From assembly GCF_019264445.1 (NCBI RefSeq), contig NZ_JAHVAB010000044.1:1-64000 (forward strand): a DNA stretch of 64,000 nucleotides. The letters run 5' to 3'. The DNA is from Hydrogenophaga sp. (GTDB lineage Bacteria > Pseudomonadota > Gammaproteobacteria > Burkholderiales > Burkholderiaceae_C). Below the pieces are notes generated by a model that searched no databases, was not told the DNA's origin, and saw nothing but the letters and a program-made list of their open reading frames with translations. A program made the position numbers and the translations under genes. Shown here piece by piece: positions 26,982 to 36,988 of this stretch. The first letter of the stretch is position 1, and the number at the start of each line of letters is the position of its first letter.

Positions 26982-27917
26982 ATGAACCTTCGTTTTGTCG
27001 AAGCCTTCTACTGGGTCGCTTCACTCAAAAGCGTCACGCGTGCGGCCGACAAACTGTTCCTCACCCAGTCCGCCATGTCCAGTCGCATCGCGGCCCTGGA
27101 GGAAGAACTGGGCGTGCTGCTGCTTGACAGGCGGGACAAGCAGTTCCGCCTGACCATCGCCGGCGCGCGGTTCTTCACCTATGCACAGCGCCTTCTCGAA
27201 TTGCAGCGCGAGGTGAAGGCCGAGATGGGTTCCGGTGCGGCATTGGCGGTCTCGCTGCGCATCGGCGCCATCGAGTCCGTGCTGCACTCATGGCTCATTC
27301 CCTGGATCGAAAAGCTGCGCGCAGATCACCCTTCCCTGGCGCTGGAACTCACTGTGGAAACCACACCGATCCTGGTGGAGCAAGTGCAGCGCGGCACACA
27401 AGACATCGTGTTTGCCGCTTTGCCGGCTGCCGCCGACGGTGTGCGCAGCCGCAGCCTGCCACCCATGGACATGGTGTTCATCGGCAACGATCGCCTGCAT
27501 CGCAAGCGCCGGTACGCGCTGGAAGAACTCGGTGCTCTGGAGCTCCTCACCTTTCAAAAGGGCTCGCATCCGCACGTGGCGTTGCTGGATCTCTTTCGCA
27601 GCGAGGGTCTGGAGCCTGGCCGCGTGCACGCGATTTCCTCCATCTCCGCGATGGTGCAACTGGTTCAAGGTGGCTTTGGCGTGGCCACCCTGCCGCTCAA
27701 AGCGGTGCAGCGCATGCAGAACTACCCGCTTCTTCGCACGCTGACCTGCGCCAGCAAACTGCAGCCCTTGCCGATACACGCCAGCTACCGCACCGATCCG
27801 ACCAACGATGCGGTCGAGACCGTGCTGAAGTCGGCGCTGGCCTTTGTGGATGCGAATGCTGGCTCCATGAAAAACACGGGGCGTGCACCAACACGGCGCG
27901 CAACGCCCCGTTCTTGA
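26982..27917 (+). CDS. LysR family transcriptional regulator
   Basis: LysR-type regulator, 311 residues: winged HTH at the N-terminus (FVEAFYWVASLKSVTRAADKLFLTQSAMSSRIAALEEELG, positions 4-43) and an effector-binding domain (about 88-295). Transcribed divergently from dctPQM copy 1 across a 94-bp gap, and followed by the DUF1445-dctPQM genes on its own strand, so it is the likely regulator of the whole locus (inference from position). The last about 15 residues are a basic Arg/Thr-rich tail. Confidence 0.93.
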   Translation: MNLRFVEAFYWVASLKSVTRAADKLFLTQSAMSSRIAALEEELGVLLLDRRDKQFRLTIAGARFFTYAQRLLELQREVKAEMGSGAALAVSLRIGAIESVLHSWLIPWIEKLRADHPSLALELTVETTPILVEQVQRGTQDIVFAALPAAADGVRSRSLPPMDMVFIGNDRLHRKRRYALEELGALELLTFQKGSHPHVALLDLFRSEGLEPGRVHAISSISAMVQLVQGGFGVATLPLKAVQRMQNYPLLRTLTCASKLQPLPIHASYRTDPTNDAVETVLKSALAFVDANAGSMKNTGRAPTRRATPRS

Positions 27918-27936
27918 TCATCGAGAAAATCGATGA
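27918..27936. repeat. Inverted repeat after the lysR stop codon
   Basis: TCATCGA - GAAAA - TCGATGA (7-5-7, perfect) begins right at the lysR stop. No T-run follows, so it may be an operator for the downstream genes or a weak terminator. The following 27940-27965 is A/T-rich and could hold the promoter for the DUF1445-dctPQM genes. Confidence 0.45.
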
Positions 27937-28033
27937 CGTAAGCGAAAAATTTTGAATTTGAAATCCTGCTGACCGGACTCCAGAATCCGTCCCACGTCGT
28001 CACGGCGACATGGTCAACGAACAAGGAGACGGG

Positions 28034-28858
28034 GTGAGAGCAGCTTCAGAGCAGGCATGGCAAGTGTTCGGACAGCAGGGCGCGCTCAGCGCTTCGCACG
28101 TTCGATCACGCATCCGCGAGGGCCAATGGACATCGCACACCAGCGGCCTTGCTGACCAACACGTTCAGGGCAACGTCGTCATCCTGCCCCAGGCGCAGGC
28201 GATGGATTTCCTTCTGTACTGCCAGCGAAATCCCAAGCCCTGCCCGTTGCTGGCTGTGTCCGAGCCAGGGAAGCCCCTTCTTTCCACGCTCGGCACGGAC
28301 ATCGACATCCGGTCCGACCTGCCTCGCTATCGCGTCTGGCGCGATGGCAAGTTGACCGATGAGCCCACCGACATCACGCACCTCTGGCGCGATGACCTGG
28401 TGACCTTTGTCATTGGTTGCTCGTTCTCGTTTGAGCAGGCGCTCATTGCCGCCGGCATGTCGCTGCGCCACGTGGACGAAGGCCGCAACGTCGCCATGTA
28501 CCGCACCGACATCGCGACGGCGGCAGCAGGCCCTTTTCATGGGCCGATGGTGGTGTCCATGCGCCCGCTGAAGGCCGCCGACGTCGTTCGTGCGGTCCAG
28601 ATCACCTCCCGTTTTCCAGACGTCCATGGCGCACCGGTGCACATCGGTGATCCCTCCCTGATCGGCATTCACGACCTCTCGCGTCCCGACTTCGGTGATG
28701 GGGTGGTGGTGATGCCCGATGAACTGCCGGTGTTCTGGGCCTGCGGCGTCACGCCGCAGGCCGCCATCCAGCAGGCCCGCCCCGCGTTCTGCATCACGCA
28801 TGCCCCAGGCGCGATGCTGATCACCGACTTACTCAACCACCAGCTAGCCAGTTTCTGA
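28034..28858 (+). CDS. DUF1445/YcsI family putative hydro-lyase (D-glutamate cyclase-like)
   Basis: Member of the DUF1445 family, whose vertebrate relative DGLUCY converts D-glutamate to 5-oxo-D-proline. Conserved blocks: [73 protein letters not shown] and [12 protein letters not shown] choose GTG 28034, which has AAGGAG 5 nt upstream, giving 274 residues, the family norm; an in-frame ATG at 28010 has no such site. It precedes dctP copy 2 by 13 bp, and a 5-oxoprolinase lies downstream, so conversion between glutamate and pyroglutamate is a reasonable inference. Confidence 0.88.
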   Translation: MRAASEQAWQVFGQQGALSASHVRSRIREGQWTSHTSGLADQHVQGNVVILPQAQAMDFLLYCQRNPKPCPLLAVSEPGKPLLSTLGTDIDIRSDLPRYRVWRDGKLTDEPTDITHLWRDDLVTFVIGCSFSFEQALIAAGMSLRHVDEGRNVAMYRTDIATAAAGPFHGPMVVSMRPLKAADVVRAVQITSRFPDVHGAPVHIGDPSLIGIHDLSRPDFGDGVVVMPDELPVFWACGVTPQAAIQQARPAFCITHAPGAMLITDLLNHQLASF

Positions 28859-28871
28859 ACAGGAGTTTCCG

Positions 28872-29837
28872 ATGAAAAAGATGTTGTTCTGCCTCTCCGC
28901 GCTCACCTTCGCCGCTCTGGCCTCTGCACAGACCAAATGGGACCTGCCCACCGGCTACTCGGCCAACAGCTTCCAGACGCAGAACGTGCAGCAGTTCGCC
29001 AACGAAGTTGAGCAGCTCACGGGCGGCAAGCTCAAGATCACGCTGCACCCGGGTGGCTCGCTCTACAAGGCCAACGAGATCAAGCGCGCGGTGCAGACCG
29101 GGCAAGTGCCCGCGGCGGAGTTCATTCTGTCGGGCTCGGCGAACGAGAACCCCCTGTTCGGTGTGGACTCCATCCCCTTCCTCGCCACCAGCTATCCGGC
29201 GGCACGGCGACTGTACGAGGCCGCCAGGCCCGCGCAGGACAAGCTGCTGGCATCGCAAGGCATGAAGGTGCTGTTTTCGGTGCCCTGGCCGGGTCAGTCG
29301 CTGTACTCCATCAAGCCGGTGAACAGCCCGGCCGACCTCGCCGGCACGAAGATGCGCGCCTACAACCCGGCCACGACCCGCATCGCCCAGTTGCTCAAGG
29401 CGCAGCCCGTGACCATTCAGCTGGCGGAACTGCCGCAGGCATTGGCCACCGGTGGTGTGCAGAACTTCCTGACCTCCAGCGCCAGCGGCGTGGAGAGCAA
29501 GCTGCATGAGCAGGTGAAGTATTTCTACCCGGTGAGCGCCTGGTTGCCCCGCAATGCGACGGTGGTGAACCAGAAGGCCTTTGATGCGCTGGACAAGGCC
29601 ACGCAAGACGCCGTGATCAAGGCCGCCGCCGCTGCCGAGCAGCGGGGCTGGGTCACGAGCGAGCGCCTGGACGGTGAGTTCATCAAGGAGCTGGGTACCA
29701 AGGGCATGACCATCGGGGCACCTTCGGAGGCCCTCAGGAAAGAGTTGTCCGCGATCGGCGACGCCATGACCGCAGACTGGATCAAGGCAGCGGGGCCGGA
29801 GGGTCAGGCGGTGATCGAAGCCTACCGCGGCCGCTGA
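28872..29837 (+). CDS. dctP: TRAP transporter substrate-binding protein DctP (copy 2)
   Basis: Periplasmic receptor, 321 residues, the same length as copy 1 and similar throughout (shared QTKWDLP start, GGKLKITLHPGGSLYKA, PFLATSYPAA, KMRAYNPATTRIAQLLKAQPVTIQ). Signal peptide 1-19 (ALASA-QTK). AGGAG lies just upstream of the ATG. Where copy 1 has AVVESNMTSGATG, this copy has GVQNFLTSSASG, so the binding pockets may differ slightly. Confidence 0.93.
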   Translation: MKKMLFCLSALTFAALASAQTKWDLPTGYSANSFQTQNVQQFANEVEQLTGGKLKITLHPGGSLYKANEIKRAVQTGQVPAAEFILSGSANENPLFGVDSIPFLATSYPAARRLYEAARPAQDKLLASQGMKVLFSVPWPGQSLYSIKPVNSPADLAGTKMRAYNPATTRIAQLLKAQPVTIQLAELPQALATGGVQNFLTSSASGVESKLHEQVKYFYPVSAWLPRNATVVNQKAFDALDKATQDAVIKAAAAAEQRGWVTSERLDGEFIKELGTKGMTIGAPSEALRKELSAIGDAMTADWIKAAGPEGQAVIEAYRGR

Positions 29838-29911
29838 CAGGCCCGCCGCAGCGGGCCAGACCTGCGCCCGCTGCGTTCATTCCCATGTTTTTTCCGAACC
29901 AGGAGGGTGCG

Positions 29912-30421
29912 GTGGCACAACTCGTCTTTCGCTTTTATCAGGCGCTCATGTTCCTGTCCTGCGTGTCCATGGTGGCCGCCTTCCTGGCCGTGCTCCTGGG
30001 CGTGGTGGCCCGCGAGGTGCATTGGGATGTGGTGGGCCTCGATGCCTATGCGGGCTACGCCATCGCTTGCGCGCTGTTCCTCGCCTTGCCCGCCACGCTC
30101 AGGAAGGGCGAGCACATCCGGGTCACGCTGTTGCTGGACCGTCTGCCGGCAGGTGTGCGCGGCGCGCTGGAGTGGGCTTGCCTGGGGCTGGGCTTTGCCA
30201 TGGCGCTGACTCTGGCGTGGTACGCGACGCGCCTGGTCTGGGTGTCCTGGATCACGCACGACATCTCCCCCGGTGCCGACGCCTCTCCCTTGTGGATTCC
30301 GCAACTGGGCATGGCGCTGGGCTGTCTCGGCTTTGCCCTGTCGTTCGCCCATGCGCTGTGGCTGCGCTGGCAAGGCGAGCACTTCATCGCGGTGGGTGCG
30401 GAAGCCGCGCGCACCGAGTAA
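29912..30421 (+). CDS. dctQ: TRAP transporter small permease DctQ (copy 2)
   Basis: Small TRAP membrane subunit, 169 residues, four helices. GTG 29912 is chosen because AGGAGG sits 5 nt upstream; an in-frame ATG at 29885 has no ribosome binding site. Blocks such as LDAYAGYAIACALFLALPATLRKGEHIRVTLLL and SPLWIPQLGMALG align with copy 1. It follows dctP by 74 bp and precedes dctM by 27 bp. Confidence 0.92.
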   Translation: MAQLVFRFYQALMFLSCVSMVAAFLAVLLGVVAREVHWDVVGLDAYAGYAIACALFLALPATLRKGEHIRVTLLLDRLPAGVRGALEWACLGLGFAMALTLAWYATRLVWVSWITHDISPGADASPLWIPQLGMALGCLGFALSFAHALWLRWQGEHFIAVGAEAARTE

Positions 30422-30448
30422 ACGTCCTTCACCATCGAAAGAACTCCC

Positions 30449-31747
30449 ATGGATATTCTGATTGCTGGCGCCTTGATGGTGTTTCTGCTCGTGCTGCTCG
30501 GCGCTGGCTTGTGGATTGGCCTCGCGCTGCTGGCGGTGGCGCTGGTGGGCATGGAGCTCTTTACCTCCCGACCCGTGGGCGACAGCATGATGCTGACGAT
30601 CTGGGGGGCGAGTTCGAGCTGGACGTTGACCGCGTTGCCGCTGTTTCTGTGGATGGGCGAAATCCTCTTCAGGAGCAAGCTCTCGGACGACATGTTCAAA
30701 GGCTTGGCCCCATGGCTGGATCGCCTGCCAGGCCGTCTGCTGCACACGAACGTGGTGGGTTGCACGATCTTTGCGGCGATCTCCGGTTCATCGGCCGCGA
30801 CCTGCGCGACCATTGGCAAGATCACCTTGCCCGAGCTCAAGAAGCGCGGTTATCCCGACGGCATCGCCGTGGGTACGCTGGCCGGCGCGGGCACCCTGGG
30901 CCTGTTGATCCCGCCCTCGATCATCATGATCGTCTACGGTGTGGCCGCCAACGTGTCGATTGCCAAGCTCTTCCTGGCCGGCGTGATCCCGGGCCTCATG
31001 CTGGCCGCATTTTTCATGGGTTACATCATGGTGTGGGCGCTGTTCAACAAGGACAAGGTGCCTGCGGCCGACGCCGCCACGACGTTCAGACAAAAGCTCC
31101 ATGCCTCGCGGCACCTGATCCCGGTGGTGTCGTTGATCGGTCTGGTGCTTGGCGGCATTTACAGCGGCATCGCGACCGCGACCGAGGCGGCTGCGCTGGG
31201 CGTGGGTGGTGCGCTGATCCTGGCCAGGATCGAAGGCTCGTTGAACTGGGAGCGCTTCAAGGAGGGGCTGGTGGCCGCCTGCCGCGTGTACTGCATGATC
31301 GGCCTGATCCTGGCGGGGGCCGCGTTCCTGACACTCGCGATGGGTTTCATCGGTCTGCCCCGGCACCTGGCGGAGTTCATCGGCGGACTGCATCTCTCCC
31401 CGTTCAACCTGATGCTGCTGCTGGTGGTGTTCTTCATCGTTCTGGGTTGTTTCCTGGATGGCATTTCCATGGTGGTCCTGACGATTGCCGTCTTGTTGCC
31501 CACGGTGGAGGCGGCGGGTTTCGACTTGATCTGGTTCGGCATCTTCATCGTGCTGGTGGTCGAGATGGCCCAGATCACACCCCCCGTCGGATTCAATCTG
31601 TTTGTGATTCAAGGTCTCACCCGCCGCGAGGTGACCTGGATCGCCCGCACCGCGCTGCCCTTGTTTGTGCTGATGCTGGTGGCGGTGTTGCTGACCTACT
31701 TTGTGCCAGACGTGGTGCTCTGGTTGCCCACCCGGATGCAAGGTTGA
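30449..31747 (+). CDS. dctM: TRAP transporter large permease DctM (copy 2)
   Basis: Large TRAP membrane subunit, 432 residues, about 12 helices, with GLLIPPSIIMIVYGVAANVSIAKL, SGSSAATCATIGKITLPEL and VEMAQITPPVGFNLFVIQGLTRREVTWIAR. It is strikingly similar to copy 1 along its full length, clearly a paralogue from duplication of the whole dctPQM set. Downstream, a 138-bp gap precedes the oxoprolinase gene. Confidence 0.94.
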   Translation: MDILIAGALMVFLLVLLGAGLWIGLALLAVALVGMELFTSRPVGDSMMLTIWGASSSWTLTALPLFLWMGEILFRSKLSDDMFKGLAPWLDRLPGRLLHTNVVGCTIFAAISGSSAATCATIGKITLPELKKRGYPDGIAVGTLAGAGTLGLLIPPSIIMIVYGVAANVSIAKLFLAGVIPGLMLAAFFMGYIMVWALFNKDKVPAADAATTFRQKLHASRHLIPVVSLIGLVLGGIYSGIATATEAAALGVGGALILARIEGSLNWERFKEGLVAACRVYCMIGLILAGAAFLTLAMGFIGLPRHLAEFIGGLHLSPFNLMLLLVVFFIVLGCFLDGISMVVLTIAVLLPTVEAAGFDLIWFGIFIVLVVEMAQITPPVGFNLFVIQGLTRREVTWIARTALPLFVLMLVAVLLTYFVPDVVLWLPTRMQG

Positions 31748-31822
31748 CAGCATGATCACGTCGGCGGCCACGGGCGCTGGCAAGCGCCATGGCCATCACT
31801 TTTCCCGAGAATGGGTGCAGAC

Positions 31823-31859
31823 CGTTGGCATTGAGGCCAACGCGATACTTGTCCCGTAT
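31823..31859 (+). promoter_or_regulatory. Inverted repeat and LysR-type ATAC-N7-GTAT box before the oxoprolinase gene
   Basis: CGTTGGC - 6 nt - GCCAACG (31823-31842) is followed by ATAC-N7-GTAT (31845-31859), which fits the T-N11-A LysR operator form, 27 bp before the oxoprolinase ATG at 31886. The LysR regulator at 26982 is the obvious candidate to bind it (inference). The first palindrome lacks a T-run, so it is not a normal terminator of dctM. Confidence 0.5.
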
Positions 31860-31885
31860 TCCTTCACACGCTAAGGTCAACAACC

Positions 31886-34800
31886 ATGCAAGACAACCAA
31901 ACCCCCTTGGCCAATCGCTGGCAATTCTGGATAGACCGTGGGGGCACCTTTACCGACATCGTCGCCAAGAAGCCCGATGGCTCGCTCACGACGCACAAGC
32001 TGCTGTCGGAAAACCCGGAGCAGTACCGCGACGCGGCGGTGGCAGGCATCCGGCACTTGCTGGGTTTGAAGGCTGGCGAGCCCGTCACCCCCGCGCTGGT
32101 GGAATGCGTGAAGATGGGCACCACGGTGGCCACGAATGCGCTGCTGGAGCGAAAAGGCGAGCCGACACTGCTCATCACCACGCGTGGTTTTCGCGATGCA
32201 CTGCGCATCGCCTACCAAAACCGCCCGCGCCTGTTTGACCGGCGCATTGCACTGCCCGAGCTCCTGTACACCGAAGTGGTCGAAGCCGATGAGCGCCTGA
32301 GCGCGGTCGGTGAGGTGTTGCAGCCGCTGGACGAGGCGCGGCTGCGCAGGGACCTCCAGGCTGCGTTTGATCGCGGCATACGCAGTGCGGCTGTCGTTTT
32401 CATGCACGGTTACCGCTTCACTGCGCACGAGCAGGCCGCCAGTCGCATTGCCCGCGAGGTGGGTTTTTCGCAGGTCAGCACCTCGCACGAAACCAGCCCG
32501 ATGATGAAGTTCGTGAGCCGCGGCGACACGACCGTGGTCGATGCCTACCTGTCACCCATCTTGCGGCGATATGTGGAGCAGGTGGCGGGTGAAATGCCCG
32601 GCGTCAAACTGTTTTTCATGCAGTCGTCCGGCGGTTTGACGGACGCGCGCGCGTTCCAGGGCAAGGACGCCATCCTCTCCGGCCCGGCGGGCGGCATCGT
32701 GGGCATGGCGCGCACCGCCGGCCTCGCAGGGCATGAGCGCGTGATCGGTTTCGACATGGGTGGAACGTCCACCGACGTGTCTCACTACGCGGGTGAGTTT
32801 GAGCGTGAGTTTGAAACCCAGGTGGCGGGTGTGCGCATGCGTGCGCCGATGATGAGCATCCACACGGTGGCGGCGGGCGGCGGCTCCATTCTGTCGTTTG
32901 ATGGCTCACGCTTTCGTGTGGGCCCGCAGAGCGCTGGCGCCAATCCAGGCCCGACCAGCTACAGGCGTGGCGGCCCTCTTGCCGTCACCGACGCGAACGT
33001 GATGACCGGCAAGATTCAACCCCGTCATTTCCCCAAGGTGTTTGGCCCGCAGGCCGACGAGGCCTTGAGCCTCGATGCCGTGCAAGCCAGCTTCGCCGAG
33101 CTGGCGGATCGCACGGGCCGTTTGCCGGAAGAGGTGGCAGAGGGTTTCATCAACATCGCGGTCCAGCAGATGGCCAACGCCATCAAGAAGATCTCTGTGG
33201 CGCGGGGATACGACGTCACGCGGTACACCCTGCAGTGTTTCGGTGGCGCGGGCGGCCAGCATGCGTGTCTGGTGGCCGATGCGCTCGGCATGACCCGCGT
33301 GTTTGTGCATCCCCTGGCGGGGGTTCTCAGCGCGTATGGCATGGGCCTGGCTGACCAGAACGTGATCAGGGAGCAGGCCATCGAGCTGCCGTTGCTCGCC
33401 ACGTCCTTGCCCCTCATCGCTGAAAAGCTGGACGCTTTGGGTCATGCGGCTCAGGCGGAGTTGCAACGCCAGCAGGTGAACGCGGGCGAGGCCACCGTGC
33501 ACCACCGCGTCCATGTGCGGTACGAGGGCAGCGACGCGGCTCTGGTGGTTCCGTTTGGCGATCTTTCCACCATCAAGGCGGGCTTTGAGTCTGCGTACCG
33601 CCAGCGGTTTGCCTTTCTGATGGAGGGCAAGGGCCTCGTGGTGGAGGCGGTCTCCGTGGAAGCGGTGGTGCCTGGTGATGCCCCTCATGAGCCCCGCTTC
33701 CCGCTGAATGCGGCCCGTGAAGTCCCGCGCCGTGAAACCGTCCGCATGTACTCCGGTGGTGAGTGGCTGGATGCCGCCCTCGTGGTTCGAGAGGACTTGC
33801 GCCCGGGCGATGTGATTCCCGGCCCGGCGATCATTGCCGAGAAGAACGCGACCACGGTGGTGGAGCCCGGCTGGGAGGCGGTGCTCACGGCGCTTGATCA
33901 CCTGGTGCTCGACCGTCGCGTGCCGCGCAGCGTCACCTACGCCGTCGGGACCAACGTGGACCCTGTGTTGCTGGAGGTGTTCAACAACCTGTTCATGAAC
34001 ATCGCAGAGCAGATGGGTTTGCAGCTGCAGAACACCGCTTACTCGGTCAACATCAAGGAACGTCTTGATTTTTCCTGCGCCCTGTTCGATGCCGAAGGCA
34101 ACCTGATCGCCAATGCGCCGCACATGCCGGTGCACCTGGGTTCCATGGGCGAGAGCATCAAGACGGTCATCCGTGAGAACGCGGGGACGATGCAGCCGGG
34201 CGACGTGTATGCCCTCAACGACCCCTATCACGGCGGTACCCATCTGCCCGATGTGACCGTGATCACCCCCGTGTACCTCGGCAACCAGCCAACGTTCTAC
34301 GTGGGCTCGAGGGGTCACCACGCCGATATTGGCGGAACAACGCCCGGTTCCATGCCGCCGTTTTCGACGCGCATTGCGGAGGAGGGCGTTCAGATCAACA
34401 ACATCAAGCTGGTTGATCGCGGCATCTTGCGGGAAGCCGAGATGGTGGCGCTGTTGCAGAGTGGCGAATACCCTTCGCGCAATCCGCAACAGAACATGGC
34501 AGACCTCAAGGCGCAGATTGCCGCCAACGAAAAAGGCGTGCAAGAGCTGCGAAAGATGGTGGACCAGTTCGGCCTCGATGTGGTCGAAGCCTACATGCGC
34601 CACGTGCAGGACAACGCCGAGGAGTCGGTGAGGCGTGTGATCACGCGCCTCAAGGACGGTCACTACACGCTCCCGTTGGACAACGGTGCCCAGATCCAGG
34701 TGACGGTGCGTGTCAACGCAGAGCAGCGCAGCGCCGAGATCGATTTCACGGGCACGTCACCCCAGCAGATCAACAACTTCAACGCGCCCACCGCCGTGTG

Positions 34801-35479
34801 CATGGCGGCCGTTCTGTACGTGTTCCGCACCCTCGTGGACGACGACATTCCGCTGAATGCGGGCTGCCTGAAACCGCTGAAAGTGGTGATTCCCGCGGGC
34901 TCCATGCTCAACCCGAACGCTCCCGCCTCTGTGGTGGCGGGCAATGTGGAGACGTCGAGTTGCATCACCAATGCGCTGTACGGTGCACTTGGGGTGATGG
35001 CTGCGAGCCAGTGCACGATGAACAACTTCACGTTCGGAAACGAAGCCCATCAGTACTACGAGACTATTTCAGGCGGCAGTGGCGCCGGCAACGGGTTTGA
35101 TGGAACCAGTGTGGTCCAGACCCACATGACCAACTCGCGACTGACGGACCCGGAGATTCTGGAGTTCCGATTCCCGGTTCGCCTGGAGAGCTACGAGATT
35201 CGGGAAGGCTCGGGTGGAAAAGGGCGCTGGCAGGGCGGGCACGGTGGTGTGAGGCGCGTGCGTTTCCTGGAGGACATGACAGCCAGCATTCTCTCCAATG
35301 GCCGTGTCCACGGCGCTTTCGGTATGGCCGGTGGTCAGCCTGGTCAGGTCGGGATCAACCGTGTGGTCCGTGCGGACGGAACGCGCGAGGACCTCGGGCA
35401 CATTGGCCAGGCCGAGATGAAGCCGGGCGATGTCTTCGAAATCCACACACCTGGTGGTGGTGGGTACGGGGCGCCGTGA
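31886..35479 (+). CDS. 5-oxoprolinase/hydantoinase, HyuA-HyuB fusion (OPLAH type)
   Basis: ATP-dependent ring-opening enzyme of 1197 residues. The HyuA half (about 1-670) starts with the nucleotide-binding [15 protein letters not shown] and has [13 protein letters not shown] and [18 protein letters not shown]; the HyuB half (about 688-1197) has the [20 protein letters not shown] start and [19 protein letters not shown]. One-chain fusions of this length are typical of 5-oxoprolinase, converting 5-oxo-L-proline to L-glutamate, whereas hydantoinases are often two chains; N-methylhydantoinase or acetophenone-carboxylase-like activity cannot be excluded. Neighbouring DUF1445 and TRAP genes favour pyroglutamate. 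Confidence 0.9.
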   Translation: MQDNQTPLANRWQFWIDRGGTFTDIVAKKPDGSLTTHKLLSENPEQYRDAAVAGIRHLLGLKAGEPVTPALVECVKMGTTVATNALLERKGEPTLLITTRGFRDALRIAYQNRPRLFDRRIALPELLYTEVVEADERLSAVGEVLQPLDEARLRRDLQAAFDRGIRSAAVVFMHGYRFTAHEQAASRIAREVGFSQVSTSHETSPMMKFVSRGDTTVVDAYLSPILRRYVEQVAGEMPGVKLFFMQSSGGLTDARAFQGKDAILSGPAGGIVGMARTAGLAGHERVIGFDMGGTSTDVSHYAGEFEREFETQVAGVRMRAPMMSIHTVAAGGGSILSFDGSRFRVGPQSAGANPGPTSYRRGGPLAVTDANVMTGKIQPRHFPKVFGPQADEALSLDAVQASFAELADRTGRLPEEVAEGFINIAVQQMANAIKKISVARGYDVTRYTLQCFGGAGGQHACLVADALGMTRVFVHPLAGVLSAYGMGLADQNVIREQAIELPLLATSLPLIAEKLDALGHAAQAELQRQQVNAGEATVHHRVHVRYEGSDAALVVPFGDLSTIKAGFESAYRQRFAFLMEGKGLVVEAVSVEAVVPGDAPHEPRFPLNAAREVPRRETVRMYSGGEWLDAALVVREDLRPGDVIPGPAIIAEKNATTVVEPGWEAVLTALDHLVLDRRVPRSVTYAVGTNVDPVLLEVFNNLFMNIAEQMGLQLQNTAYSVNIKERLDFSCALFDAEGNLIANAPHMPVHLGSMGESIKTVIRENAGTMQPGDVYALNDPYHGGTHLPDVTVITPVYLGNQPTFYVGSRGHHADIGGTTPGSMPPFSTRIAEEGVQINNIKLVDRGILREAEMVALLQSGEYPSRNPQQNMADLKAQIAANEKGVQELRKMVDQFGLDVVEAYMRHVQDNAEESVRRVITRLKDGHYTLPLDNGAQIQVTVRVNAEQRSAEIDFTGTSPQQINNFNAPTAVCMAAVLYVFRTLVDDDIPLNAGCLKPLKVVIPAGSMLNPNAPASVVAGNVETSSCITNALYGALGVMAASQCTMNNFTFGNEAHQYYETISGGSGAGNGFDGTSVVQTHMTNSRLTDPEILEFRFPVRLESYEIREGSGGKGRWQGGHGGVRRVRFLEDMTASILSNGRVHGAFGMAGGQPGQVGINRVVRADGTREDLGHIGQAEMKPGDVFEIHTPGGGGYGAP

Positions 35480-35494
35480 GCGCCCTCTAATTCC

Positions 35495-36640
35495 TCACAG
35501 CTCTTCCACGCGCCGCGCGGGGAAGCTGTCCCAGGTTTGGCAGCCTGGGCATTGCCAGAAGTGCACGCGCGCTTCGAACCCGCAGGCCGCACACCGATAG
35601 CGACGCAGCGGTGTGCTGGCTTGCTCCAGCGTTTGCCCAATCCTGGTCTGGGCCTCGGGATCTGACAGCGTTTCCCCGTCCAGCCACTGGGTGGCGATCA
35701 CCAGCGACAGCTCTTTCTTCAGATGTGCGAGGTAGCAATCGCGAGCAGCCTCCGGGTTTTCGCTCAGGGCGGCCAGCGCTTCGGTGGTGTCGATAGAGGG
35801 TGCGCGCTGTCGACTCGCTTGCAGAAGCGCTCTGGCGTCTTCTTGTCGGCCGGTCTGTGCCGCGAGCGCCACCAACGCACTGGCCGCGAGCGGCAGGCTT
35901 TGCGGCGCGTGTTCGCTCAGGCGCTTCAGCGCTTCGTATGCGCCCGCCGTATCGCCGGTTTGTGCTTTGAGCGCAGACAACGCCATCCATCCGCGTGCGA
36001 GTTGTGGCGCTCGCTGCACCGCCCGTTCGAGCAGACCCAGCGCTTGCGCACTGTTGCCGCTGCGCTGTGCAAGTTCGGATTCTTCGCAGAGGTAGTGCGC
36101 CAGCCTCGTGGAAAAGCTCCCCTGATCGGCGTCTTCGAGGCGTTGCGCGATGTCCTTGGCCTGCGGCCAGTCGCGCGAGCGCTCGTAGATTCCCAGCAGC
36201 GCAAGCAGCGCTTCACCCTCAAACGCGGTGCCCTTCAACTTGTGCAGGGCGGACTCGGCGCGGTCGAGCAAGCCGGCCTTGAGGAAATCCAGTGCAAGCG
36301 CGTGTTGTGCACGATCACGGTCCTTGCGATCCATGTCGGCACGTGAGAGCAGGTGTTCGTGAACGCGAACCGCGCGGTCGTAGTCACCGCGGCGCCGAAA
36401 CAGATTGCCCAGGGCGAAGTGAAGCTCCGCTGTGTCCGGATCGCCCTGTACCGCCTCGATGAACGCGTCGATGGCCTGGTCTTGCTGTTCGTTGAGCAGG
36501 TGGTTCAAGCCGCGGAAGTAGGCGCGCGGCGCCTGATGGCTCTCCATGCGCCACTGGCGCAGGTCAAACCGTGAAGCGCCCCAGCCGAGTGCAAAAGCCA
36601 GCGGAAGGCCCCACAGCAGCCATGTGAAGTCAAAGTCCAT
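35495..36640 (-). CDS. lapB: Lipopolysaccharide assembly protein LapB (YciM)
   Basis: Inner-membrane anchored TPR protein that, in E. coli, promotes FtsH degradation of LpxC and so limits LPS synthesis. The 381-residue protein has one N-terminal helix, a run of TPR repeats (about 45-320) and a C-terminal rubredoxin-like zinc site with two CxxC pairs (YRCAACGF...QCPGCQTWDSF), all characteristic. Its ATG lies inside the lapA end (11-bp overlap). It ends 15 bp from the convergent oxoprolinase gene with no terminator seen between. Confidence 0.95.
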   Translation of the reverse strand: MDFDFTWLLWGLPLAFALGWGASRFDLRQWRMESHQAPRAYFRGLNHLLNEQQDQAIDAFIEAVQGDPDTAELHFALGNLFRRRGDYDRAVRVHEHLLSRADMDRKDRDRAQHALALDFLKAGLLDRAESALHKLKGTAFEGEALLALLGIYERSRDWPQAKDIAQRLEDADQGSFSTRLAHYLCEESELAQRSGNSAQALGLLERAVQRAPQLARGWMALSALKAQTGDTAGAYEALKRLSEHAPQSLPLAASALVALAAQTGRQEDARALLQASRQRAPSIDTTEALAALSENPEAARDCYLAHLKKELSLVIATQWLDGETLSDPEAQTRIGQTLEQASTPLRRYRCAACGFEARVHFWQCPGCQTWDSFPARRVEEL

Positions 36641-36941
36641 GTCGCGGGTCGATCGGATCTGGAGGAAGGAGGGTGGTGTCGCCCTCAAATGCGGTGCTGT
36701 GCAGGGCGGAGGAGGACGTTGCTGTCCTGCGCGAGCGCCGCGCCCTGAGCCACAGAGGCAGCATGACGGCGACGCCCAGGAAAACACCCACTACCAGGGC
36801 CACCAGGATCACCAACACCAGAGGTGCCTGCCAGCTGGCGCCGAAGAACAGATGGAGCGTGACGCTGTCTTGGTTGTTCAGTGCAAATGCGAACAGCACA
36901 AAAAAAATGGCTGCATTGAGCAGCCACATCAGGTATTTCAC
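36630..36941 (-). CDS. lapA: LapA (DUF1049) membrane protein
   Basis: Partner of LapB in LPS assembly. The 103-residue protein has two membrane helices (about 5-22 and 40-63, including PLVLVILVALVVGVFLGVAVM) with the family NNQDSVTLHLFF segment between them, and a cytoplasmic tail. Located 47 bp after ihfB and overlapping lapB, the usual betaproteobacterial order. Confidence 0.93.
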   Translation of the reverse strand: MKYLMWLLNAAIFFVLFAFALNNQDSVTLHLFFGASWQAPLVLVILVALVVGVFLGVAVMLPLWLRARRSRRTATSSSALHSTAFEGDTTLLPPDPIDPRHGL

Positions 36942-36988
36942 ATCGTCCCCTTTTGTGGTGGGGCGATTGTAGCGAGCGAGCCCGAAGC

